A stretch of DNA of 8,931 nucleotides from JANRKG01 sp033763635 (lineage in GTDB: Bacteria > Cyanobacteriota > Cyanobacteriia > GCF-001939115), in contig JANRKG010000185.1 in the NCBI GenBank assembly GCA_033763635.1, positions 1-8,931 of the forward strand. Reading direction: 5' to 3'. A program made the position numbers and the translations under genes. Positions 1-5,044 of the stretch are shown here, in pieces; the first letter of the stretch is position 1; each line of letters opens with the position of its first letter. Below the pieces are notes generated by a model. The model was not told the DNA's origin and did not search any database. It saw only the letters and a program-made list of their open reading frames with translations.

Positions 1-960
1 GCACTCTCCGTTGCCGCCCTGCTCAACCATCGCTTCATCGAACCCCGCTACCAATACAGCCGAGAAATCGATCCGATCGTCGGTGTCTCCTTCACTGGCC
101 TGTTCGACTTCTTCGTTCATGCCTTTGGAGTAGACTGGCTGCGCTGGTGGGAAGCAGGCCGCCCGGACACGATCGCCGGACTCGACTTCAAACAAAAAGA
201 ACAGGCGTATTTGACCCACTGGAAAGAAATCGTGCATCGGGTCGTGTGGGAGTATTGCGATCGGCACGGATTGCGTCGCCCGAACCGTTGTACTACGGTG
301 CAACCAGCGGGCACCAAATCTCTGCTGACGGGAGCCAGTCCCGGTTGGCATCCTCCCAAGGCTCAGCGCTTCATTCGGCGGATTACCTTTAGAAAGAATG
401 ATCCCGTCGCCCTCGCCTGTCTGGAATATGGGTACAGCGTCGTTCCTTCCCAATCCGATAAGGACGAAAACGGCAACTTGCTGAACGATCCCTTCGATCC
501 CCGGTGTACGGAATGGCTGGTAGAGATTCCGGTTGAGGTGTCCTGGGCCAGCCTGCCCGGAGCCGACCAAATCGCGATCGAACAATTCTCAGCCCTGGCC
601 CAGATGGATTTCTATCTGCAAGTCCAGAAATACTACACAACTCACAACACCAGTGCCACGATCGAACTGCGGGAAGAAGAAATCGAACCCCTCGCCCAGC
701 GGATCTATCAAGCGATCGACCAACAGGAAGGCTACATCAGTGCTGCCCTTCTGGCCCGTTATGATGCCCCCTTTCCCCGATTGCCTTTTGAAAAGATCGA
801 TCAGGAGACCTACGAACGGCTGAAGCAAGAAGTTGAACTTCGTCGCCGCACTCAGGACTTCTATGGGGTGCTGCTTGAGAGGGATTTGGGGCTGCTAGCG
901 GTGGAAGGTCCTGCTGGGTGCGATAGCGACAAGTGCATGATGCCAGAAAAAAAGGGTTAA
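1..960 (+). CDS. nrdJ: Class II (adenosylcobalamin-dependent) ribonucleotide reductase, C-terminal part
   Basis: The reading frame is open from base 1 to the TAA at 958-960 (319 codons), so the gene begins outside the window. The protein resembles the monomeric B12-dependent ribonucleoside-triphosphate reductase of Lactobacillus leichmannii (about 740 residues), which reduces ribonucleotides to deoxyribonucleotides in the cytoplasm by thiyl-radical chemistry. Visible landmarks are the barrel segment PAGTKSLLTGASPGWHPPKA (near 304-363), the conserved stretch RFIRRITFRKNDPVA, and the motif DPRCTEWLVEIPVE. The extreme C-terminus contains GCDSDKC, a C-X4-C pair matching the swinging cysteines that re-reduce the active site in the Lactobacillus enzyme. 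By length the thiyl-radical cysteine and one active-site cysteine lie just upstream of the window. No intein interrupts this part, although cyanobacterial RNR genes often carry them. Function is strongly supported; an effector-site assignment is not possible from this fragment. Confidence 0.93.
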   Translation, partial: ALSVAALLNHRFIEPRYQYSREIDPIVGVSFTGLFDFFVHAFGVDWLRWWEAGRPDTIAGLDFKQKEQAYLTHWKEIVHRVVWEYCDRHGLRRPNRCTTVQPAGTKSLLTGASPGWHPPKAQRFIRRITFRKNDPVALACLEYGYSVVPSQSDKDENGNLLNDPFDPRCTEWLVEIPVEVSWASLPGADQIAIEQFSALAQMDFYLQVQKYYTTHNTSATIELREEEIEPLAQRIYQAIDQQEGYISAALLARYDAPFPRLPFEKIDQETYERLKQEVELRRRTQDFYGVLLERDLGLLAVEGPAGCDSDKCMMPEKKG

Positions 961-1020
961 TGGCTTACGCTTCCCCTGAGTTCGCGTTACGATCGCATCA
1001 GGAAAACGCTGGAGATCACC

Positions 1021-1236
1021 ATGTTTCTCGATGAACTTTCGCCCATTTTTAAAGAGTTTGCCCACCAACCCATTGCCTTTTTTGGAGGGTTCTTTTCCGG
1101 AGTATTTCGTCTCAATTTGAAGGACGATCCGGTCAAGAGTTGGCTCGATGAACAAACAGGTTCTACTTCTTACCAAACTTTTTCCTCTGAAATGAATAAC
1201 GGTAGAAATGGGCCTCAGTCTATTTCAATTGATTAA
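1021..1236 (+). CDS. Small conserved cyanobacterial protein, UPF0426-like
   Basis: This is a 71-residue protein 60 bp downstream of nrdJ on the same strand, with GGAG about 7 bases before the ATG. The core (residues 1-45) reads MFLDELSPIFKEFAHQPIAF, then GGFFSGVFRLNL and DDPVKSWLDEQ. This pattern of an acidic/aromatic helix, P-(V/I)-AF-x-GG-xx-(S/A)G, RL-x-L and (E/D)DP-x-K-x-W recalls the UPF0426 family of cyanobacteria and plastids, whose function is unknown. The assignment is from memory of the motif, not an alignment. The last 25 or so residues (serine- and asparagine-rich) look unconserved and may be a species-specific tail. The central GG-rich hydrophobic stretch is too short for a confident membrane helix. 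A strong terminator follows 27 bp after the stop, which supports the gene being real and last in its transcript. Confidence 0.68.
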   Translation: MFLDELSPIFKEFAHQPIAFFGGFFSGVFRLNLKDDPVKSWLDEQTGSTSYQTFSSEMNNGRNGPQSISID

Positions 1237-1262
1237 TTAGAAGAACTGGAATTCATATCATT

Positions 1263-1299
1263 AAAAAGTGGGGTTTAGTTTTGCTAACCCCACTTTTTT
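1263..1299 (+). terminator. Strong intrinsic terminator, usable in both directions
   Basis: The stem pairs AAAAAGTGGGGTT (1263-1275) with AACCCCACTTTTT (1286-1298), a 13-bp match, with a further A-T and G-C pair toward a small TTTTG loop around one bulged T. It ends in a six-T run (1294-1299). The A-run on the left arm becomes a T-run on the other strand, so the structure can also stop minus-strand transcripts. It lies between the UPF0426-like gene and the convergent GlsB-like gene and probably serves both. Confidence 0.9.
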
Positions 1300-1359
1300 G
1301 TATTCTTTTCTTAAACTTCTATCGCAGTTGAAGAGAAATATTAGACCAGAGTGACAGAT

Positions 1360-1375
1360 CAAAACGATCGTTTTG
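1360..1375. repeat. Perfect 16-bp palindrome CAAAACGATCGTTTTG
   Basis: The sequence is a perfect dyad centred on CGATCG, 31 bp beyond the stop of the minus-strand GlsB-like gene. Read on either strand it could form a 6-bp stem with a GATC loop followed by a short T-run, a weak terminator-like hairpin. It could equally be a protein-binding site or simply an extended HIP1-type core. Only the palindrome itself is certain. Confidence 0.5.
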
Positions 1376-1406
1376 TAATCATGTTCTTTCTGCTCTCTGC
1401 CTTCTG

Positions 1407-1676
1407 CTATGCAGCACGACGGGTAAACAAACCCCACAAGAAAATCGCCAACATCGCTCCCAGGATTGCCACAAACAAACCAGGAAGGCTGAAGCTGGCA
1501 GCCGTTAAGGAGAGGGTTCCCGTTTGCAAGAAATACCCCAAAGAACCACCCAGAAAAGCCCCAATAATTCCTAGAAGAATCGTTGCAAAAATACCGCCAC
1601 CTTGATCACCGGGATAAATTGCCTTTGCGATTGCCCCAGCAATCAAACCTAAAAGAACCCAAGCAATAATATTCAT
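1407..1676 (-). CDS. GlsB/YeaQ/YmgE-family small membrane protein
   Basis: This is an 89-residue, very hydrophobic protein beginning MNIIAWVLLGLIAGAIAKAI. It has three predicted membrane segments: residues about 2-20, 29-50 and 62-83. There is a glycine-rich YPGDQGGGIFATILLGIIGA turn between the first two and a basic TRRAA end. This is the layout of the GlsB/YeaQ/YmgE family, also annotated as transglycosylase-associated or stress-response membrane protein; its biochemical role is unsettled. I chose the ATG at 1676 rather than one 57 bases further upstream, because the family starts with this hydrophobic helix, GGAAGAAGA lies just upstream of this ATG, and the extra residues would be a cysteine/arginine-rich run unlike the family. 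The gene stands alone, converging on the UPF0426-like gene across the terminator at 1263-1299. Confidence 0.87.
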   Translation of the reverse strand: MNIIAWVLLGLIAGAIAKAIYPGDQGGGIFATILLGIIGAFLGGSLGYFLQTGTLSLTAASFSLPGLFVAILGAMLAIFLWGLFTRRAA

Positions 1677-1738
1677 AAAAAGTCTTCTTCCATCACGGCA
1701 GCAACAACAATTACACAATAAGCTTTTCTCCAATAAAA

Positions 1739-1767
1739 ACTATCTATCAGGGGAGATAAGGCTTCAA
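1739..1767 (-). promoter_or_regulatory. Possible promoter of the GlsB-like gene
   Basis: On the minus strand TTGAAG (complement of 1762-1767; four of six match TTGACA) is followed after 17 bp by GATAGT (complement of 1739-1744; four of six match TATAAT). This would give a leader of roughly 55 bases before the start at 1676. It is a consensus match only, in AT-rich sequence where chance matches are common. Confidence 0.3.
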
Positions 1768-1996
1768 ACCATAAGGAATAGAGTGGGAGTAATGGGATAC
1801 AAAATGAGAGAATATTGGACCATTTCCTAACAAGAATTTTCCCGAAAGTAGGTTTTCTGATAAAAGCTACTTTGTACATAGATTTTCTTTGTCCCCTCCT
1901 GGAATCAGCGGGTTTCGCTTCACCAAAGCAGTTCTCAAAGGGCCAATTTAATCTGACCACACTGCCTGCGGACACCCCTCCTCAAAGGAGATTTCA

Positions 1997-2026
1997 GGCA
2001 AGGCAAAGCAAGGCAAAGCAAGGCAA
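1997..2026. repeat. Pentanucleotide tandem repeat (GGCAA/AGCAA, six units)
   Basis: Six consecutive five-base units read GGCAA, GGCAA, AGCAA, GGCAA, AGCAA, GGCAA. A 10-bp higher-order unit AGGCAAAGCA is repeated exactly at 2001-2010 and 2011-2020. The array ends immediately before the likely target duplication of the MITE-like element. It is a short tandem repeat of the kind common between cyanobacterial genes. Confidence 0.85.
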
Positions 2027-2073
2027 GGTGAATTGCTGGTTGACTGACAAAACTTTTACCCCTCATCCCCCAA

Positions 2074-2100
2074 CCCCTTCTCCCACAAAGGGAGAAGGGG
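2074..2100. repeat. Hairpin arm 1 inside the MITE-like element
   Basis: CCCCTTCTCCC pairs perfectly with GGGAGAAGGGG (11 bp) around a five-base ACAAA loop. Confidence 0.85.
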
Positions 2101-2129
2101 AGCAAGAGCATTGCGGGAGATGTTCAAAG

Positions 2130-2154
2130 CCCCTCTCCCGCTCTGGGAGAGGGG
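2130..2154. repeat. Hairpin arm 2 inside the MITE-like element
   Basis: CCCCTCTCCC pairs perfectly with GGGAGAGGGG (10 bp) around a five-base GCTCT loop. AAAG and TTT outside it can extend the stem. It is a near copy of arm 1, and a weak third hairpin (GCAA/TTGC, 2102-2114) lies between the two. Confidence 0.85.
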
Positions 2155-2204
2155 TTTGGGGTGAGGGCGCGATCAACTTTTGTCAGTCAACCAGGATGAA
2201 TTGT

Positions 2205-2236
2205 GTACGCTCAGTAGTTCGTACGCTCAGTAGTTC
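2205..2236. repeat. 16-bp perfect tandem duplication
   Basis: GTACGCTCAGTAGTTC occurs twice with no spacer (2205-2220 and 2221-2236). It begins two bases after the right flank of the MITE-like element, so it may come from repair or replication slippage at that site. No function is evident. Confidence 0.9.
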
Positions 2237-2250
2237 GCAAAACTCATCTG

Positions 2251-2286
2251 TTTCCATCCGTTGCCACGTTTCTATCCGTTGCCAAA
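2251..2286. repeat. 18-bp imperfect tandem duplication
   Basis: Two 18-base units, TTTCCATCCGTTGCCACG and TTTCTATCCGTTGCCAAA, lie head to tail. The first 16 positions differ at one base. Confidence 0.85.
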
Positions 2287-2465
2287 CTCCACCAGTACGG
2301 GATCATCCCTGGCAATGTGGGCACACTAAAGCAGACTGACTGAAGATTCTGCAAACCTGTGCAATCTTGGCAAACAGTCATGACACAATGAGACTGACGA
2401 AATCTTTCTTAAGAAACTCTTTTCTTTTACCCTTTCCGATCTTTTCGATCGCTAGACCCTAGCCC

Positions 2466-4160
2466 ATGACCTCTAGTATCCTCATGTCTACCCCAGAACC
2501 TAAACCTCTGCGCTGGCAGCGGCACGGTTCTCTATGGGCACGACAAACCGATATCTTTGGGTCTACCCTCCAGTTTGCCCTTTACCTCTGGTGGGACAAT
2601 ACGATCGCCCGCAACGCCCCCCATCATCGCAATCGCCGTGCTCAGTGGCTGGTGGGCACTCTGCTAGACTTGGGACCCACCTTCATTAAAATCGGGCAAT
2701 CCCTTTCCAGTCGGGCCGATCTACTTCCCCTCGAATATGTACAGGCTCTCAGCCGTTTACAAGATCAGGTGCCTCCTTTCCCCTCAGAACAAGCCGTTGA
2801 CATCATTGAGGCAGAGTTAGGGAAGTCCGTATACACTCTGTTCCGGGAATTTGACTGGAAACCGATCGCCGCTGCCAGTCTGGGCCAAGTTCACAAAGCC
2901 CGATTGCACACGGGGGAGGATGTCGTTGTCAAAATCCAGCGTCCCGGTCTGGAACGGCTGGTTGAGCTAGATTTTCAAGTGTTGCGACGGCTCATTCTGC
3001 TGTGCCGTCGATTTTTACCCTGGACACGACAGTACGAACTCGAAGAAATCTACGAAGAGTTTTGCCGAATTCTGCGCCAAGAAACCGATTACGTTCAGGA
3101 AGGTAAAAACGCCGATCGCTTCCGCCAAAATTTTATCGACCATCCTCGAATTAAAGTTCCTCTCATCTACTGGCATTACACAACCCGTCGTGTTTTGACG
3201 ATGGAGTATGTCCCTGGCATTAAGATTAGCGATCGGCAATCTTTGGAAGCCTGTGGTCTGGATGTCAAAGAAATCAACCAGATCGGAATTTGCTGCTATC
3301 TGAAACAACTCCTGCAAGATGGGTTCTTCCAGGCAGACCCCCACCCCGGCAACATGGCAGTCAGTCAGGATGGCAAGCTGATTTTTTACGATTTTGGCAT
3401 GATGTCCGAAGTCATCCCAGTTGCGAAAGATCAGATGGTGAAGACCCTCTTTGCGGTGCTGAAAAAAGATTCGGACGAAGTGATTGATACCCTGACGGCA
3501 ATGGGGCTGATCGAACCTGTTCAGGACATGACTCCAGTGCGGCGGTTGATGCGGTTTATCCTGGATAGGTTCACAGAAAAGCCTATTGAACTGCAAGCCT
3601 TCAACCAGATGAAGCAAGAGATTTACGCCATCTTCGAGCAGCAACCCTTTCGTCTGCCCGCTAAGATGACCTATATCCTCAAATCTTTGACCACGCTGGA
3701 TGGCATCGCCCGCGCCCTGGACCCAGAGTACAATTTGTTGGCAGCAGCCCGTCCCTTTGTAAAGAGTATCGCCCTGACCAAAGAACAGCGGGGGAGTGCG
3801 ATCAGCGAACTGGTGCGGCAAGCCCGATCCTTCGTTCAGGTCAAACTGCAACAACCGAGCCGCACAGAACAGATGTTGATGCGTCTGGAAGAACGGCTGG
3901 AGCAGGGCGAACTCGAAATCCGAGTACGATCGATCGAAAGCGATCGGGCCTTTAAGCGCATCAACCTGGCCCTCAAGAGCCTCATCTATGCCTGTTTCAG
4001 TGGCTTCACCTTTCTCACGGGAGCCGTCTTGCTGCTCGGACCCCATGCAAACCTGGCAATCGCTGCCTTCGTTTTGTCTGGATTGGGGACGATCGGATTG
4101 GCTCGTTCGTTTATTGAATTAATGATCCGGGAGCGAATCGATCGGTTAGCTGAAAATTGA
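2466..4160 (+). CDS. AarF/UbiB (ABC1/ADCK) family atypical kinase with C-terminal membrane anchor
   Basis: This 564-residue protein has the full set of UbiB-family marks. They are the KIGQ motif (K75-Q78) with following SSRADLLP, the alanine-rich loop AAASLGQVHKA (about 135-145) that replaces the usual glycine-rich loop, and the ATP-binding lysine in VVVKIQRPG (K156). Further on come RQETDYxxExxNA (about 204-217), the catalytic-loop variant DPHPGN (291-296) and the metal-binding DFG (309-311). The end (about 505-555) is two hydrophobic helices, so the protein should sit on a membrane facing the cytoplasm. Family members are ATPases needed for ubiquinone or prenyl-quinone metabolism; in cyanobacteria and plastids plastoquinone or tocopherol homeostasis is the usual proposal, which is inference here. 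A second ATG at 2484 is possible because neither start has a clear ribosome site. The next gene is 143 bp away, so linkage to it is uncertain. Confidence 0.92.
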   Translation: MTSSILMSTPEPKPLRWQRHGSLWARQTDIFGSTLQFALYLWWDNTIARNAPHHRNRRAQWLVGTLLDLGPTFIKIGQSLSSRADLLPLEYVQALSRLQDQVPPFPSEQAVDIIEAELGKSVYTLFREFDWKPIAAASLGQVHKARLHTGEDVVVKIQRPGLERLVELDFQVLRRLILLCRRFLPWTRQYELEEIYEEFCRILRQETDYVQEGKNADRFRQNFIDHPRIKVPLIYWHYTTRRVLTMEYVPGIKISDRQSLEACGLDVKEINQIGICCYLKQLLQDGFFQADPHPGNMAVSQDGKLIFYDFGMMSEVIPVAKDQMVKTLFAVLKKDSDEVIDTLTAMGLIEPVQDMTPVRRLMRFILDRFTEKPIELQAFNQMKQEIYAIFEQQPFRLPAKMTYILKSLTTLDGIARALDPEYNLLAAARPFVKSIALTKEQRGSAISELVRQARSFVQVKLQQPSRTEQMLMRLEERLEQGELEIRVRSIESDRAFKRINLALKSLIYACFSGFTFLTGAVLLLGPHANLAIAAFVLSGLGTIGLARSFIELMIRERIDRLAEN

Positions 4161-4164
4161 CACT

Positions 4165-4185
4165 CCCACCTGTGAATGAGGTGGG
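4165..4185 (+). repeat. Hairpin just after the kinase-like gene
   Basis: CCCACCT (4165-4171) pairs with AGGTGGG (4179-4185) around GTGAATG, starting 5 bp after the stop codon. There is no T-run after it, so it is not a standard intrinsic terminator. It may protect the mRNA 3' end. The context (ACTCCCACCT, then GTGGGCTTT) is also reminiscent of hairpins at IS200/IS605-type ends, so a decayed element end is possible. Confidence 0.5.
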
Positions 4186-4209
4186 CTTTGCTCGTGGTTC
4201 TGTAAAAAT

Positions 4210-4272
4210 GGTAATAGGTCATGGGTAATCGGTGATAGGTAATTGGTGATAGGTCACTGGTTCTTGGTACCC
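4210..4272. repeat. Heptanucleotide tandem repeat GGTNNNN, nine units
   Basis: Starting at 4210, every seventh position begins GGT: GGTAATA, GGTCATG, GGTAATC, GGTGATA, GGTAATT, GGTGATA, GGTCACT, GGTTCTT, GGTACCC. The first seven follow GGTNAYN or GGTNATN closely and the last two are degenerate. This is the short tandemly repeated repetitive (STRR) type well known between genes of filamentous cyanobacteria. It ends 31 bp before the RNase III start, so it may fall in that gene's leader or promoter. Confidence 0.85.
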
Positions 4273-4303
4273 AAAGTAATCATCCCCCATTCCCATTTCC
4301 CCA

Positions 4304-5023
4304 ATGCTCGATTCCCAACGTCAGCAAGAATTAACAGGTTTGATTCAAAAATTAGGGCTACCTCCAGGGGGTTCCCTGAATTGGACTTTACTGGATCTGG
4401 CCCTCACCCATCCCACTGCTTCAAGCACTGCGAACTATGAGCAACTTGAGTTTGTTGGAGATTCGGTGGTGCGGATGGCAGTTGCAGAGCTACTGTTCCA
4501 ACGTTACCCAGAATGGCCCGTTGGGGAATATGCGGCTTTACGGTCCATTCTCGTGAGCGATCGGGTCCTGGCCCAGATTGCTACCCACTATCAACTCGAT
4601 CGCTACCTGCGAGTGGCTCGCAGTGCCTTGAATGACCAGACGGGCATCGAATCCCGAAACGCAGAGGCATTAGAAGCAGTCCTCGGAGCGCTCTATCTCA
4701 GTACCCATACCCTGGACCTGATTCATCCCTGGCTCGACCCCCACCTGGAAGCGCTGATTCAGGAGGTGCGGAATGATCCGGCCCGTCAGAACTATAAAGC
4801 TGCGTTGCAAGAATGGACCCAGGCCCATTACAAAGCCCTGCCCGAATACCGGGTTGAGGAAATGGCTGGCAGTCATGGAGATCCGAACCGCTTTACCGCA
4901 GAAGTTTGGTTTCAGGCCAAACTGTTAGGAAAAGGGAGTGGACGATCGATTAAGGCCGCAGAGCAGGCTGCTGCTCGAATTGCCTTCCTGGCAGTCCAGT
5001 CCCAAACGTTGAAACCGATTTAG
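4304..5023 (+). CDS. rnc: Ribonuclease III
   Basis: This 239-residue protein has the two-domain build of bacterial RNase III, the dimeric endonuclease that cuts double-stranded RNA in rRNA processing and in mRNA and antisense decay. The signature NYEQLEFVGDSV lies at residues 44-55, giving metal/active-site E46 and D53. The second acidic cluster AEALEAVLGALYL (120-132) gives E124, equivalent to E117 of E. coli. The position of E. coli D114 is E121, a conservative change. A double-stranded-RNA-binding domain follows (about 163-232), ending in GKGSGRSIKAAEQAAARIAF. Full length (200-240 residues is usual) separates it from Mini-III, which lacks this domain; cyanobacteria often carry more than one RNase III-type gene. 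The start is set by the open frame; no clear Shine-Dalgarno precedes it. The next gene starts 21 bp downstream, so the two are probably cotranscribed. Confidence 0.95.
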   Translation: MLDSQRQQELTGLIQKLGLPPGGSLNWTLLDLALTHPTASSTANYEQLEFVGDSVVRMAVAELLFQRYPEWPVGEYAALRSILVSDRVLAQIATHYQLDRYLRVARSALNDQTGIESRNAEALEAVLGALYLSTHTLDLIHPWLDPHLEALIQEVRNDPARQNYKAALQEWTQAHYKALPEYRVEEMAGSHGDPNRFTAEVWFQAKLLGKGSGRSIKAAEQAAARIAFLAVQSQTLKPI

Positions 5024-5044
5024 TCACGAGAGAGGATTCCGACA

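Larger units (their letters stand above)
2036..2194. mobile_element. MITE-like element, 159 bp, with 17-bp terminal inverted repeats
   Basis: The ends are perfect inverted copies: CTGGTTGACTGACAAAA at 2036-2052 and its complement at 2178-2194. The immediate flanks GGTGAATTG (2027-2035) and GATGAATTG (2195-2203) match at eight of nine positions, as expected of a target-site duplication with one later change. Inside lies a second, imperfect inverted repeat (CCCTCATCCCC near 2060 against GGGGTGAGGG near 2158-2167) enclosing two strong hairpins. The whole could fold as a stem with two or three arms. There is no coding capacity, so any transposition would need a transposase acting in trans on these ends. 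The GC-rich inner palindrome resembles highly repeated intergenic sequences known from several bacterial phyla. I cannot assign a transposase family. Confidence 0.82.
1677..2465. other. Gene-free interval of 789 bp containing clustered repeats
   Basis: I find no credible gene here. An open frame at 1815-2339 on the plus strand is composed largely of repeat sequence and gives a low-complexity product. The left 300 bases hold only the possible GlsB-like promoter. From about 1997 to 2286 there is a run of distinct repeats, listed separately: pentamers, a MITE-like element, a 16-bp tandem pair and an 18-bp tandem pair. The rightmost 180 bases lead into the AarF/UbiB-like gene and contain a 12-bp palindrome TTTCTTAAGAAA at 2405-2416. 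No convincing promoter consensus is visible for that gene. Confidence 0.7.
4161..4303. other. Intergenic region with hairpin and heptamer array upstream of RNase III
   Basis: This gap holds a perfect 7-bp hairpin directly after the kinase-like gene and then a nine-unit heptamer array, both listed separately. It closes with a pyrimidine/A-rich stretch (CCCCATTCCCATTTCCCC) abutting the RNase III start codon. No standard promoter or Shine-Dalgarno sequence is evident before 4304. Confidence 0.6.

Noticed and set aside
2036..2194. The hairpins of the repeat element as a CRISPR array or rho-independent terminator
   Set aside because: There are only two unequal hairpins with no regular spacers, and no T-run follows either arm. 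Terminal inverted repeats and flanking duplication explain the structure better.
1815..2339. Plus-strand open frame of 174 codons in the repeat region
   Set aside because: It runs through the MITE-like element and tandem repeats, has no ribosome site, and its product is low-complexity (proline/threonine-, then serine/arginine-rich) without family features.
2369..2397. TTGGCA ... GAGACT as promoter of the AarF/UbiB-like gene
   Set aside because: The -35 is reasonable but at 17-bp spacing the -10 matches TATAAT at only three positions, too weak to list.
3015..4046. Minus-strand open frame of 343 codons
   Set aside because: It lies wholly inside the AarF/UbiB-like gene, whose frame carries all the family motifs; the antisense product is histidine/glutamine-rich and matches nothing I know.
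4210..4272. Heptamer array as a two-component or Pho-box-type direct-repeat operator
   Set aside because: Nine adjoining GGTNNNN units with drifting last bases look like an STRR array; regulatory boxes of that kind use fewer units with 11-bp spacing.
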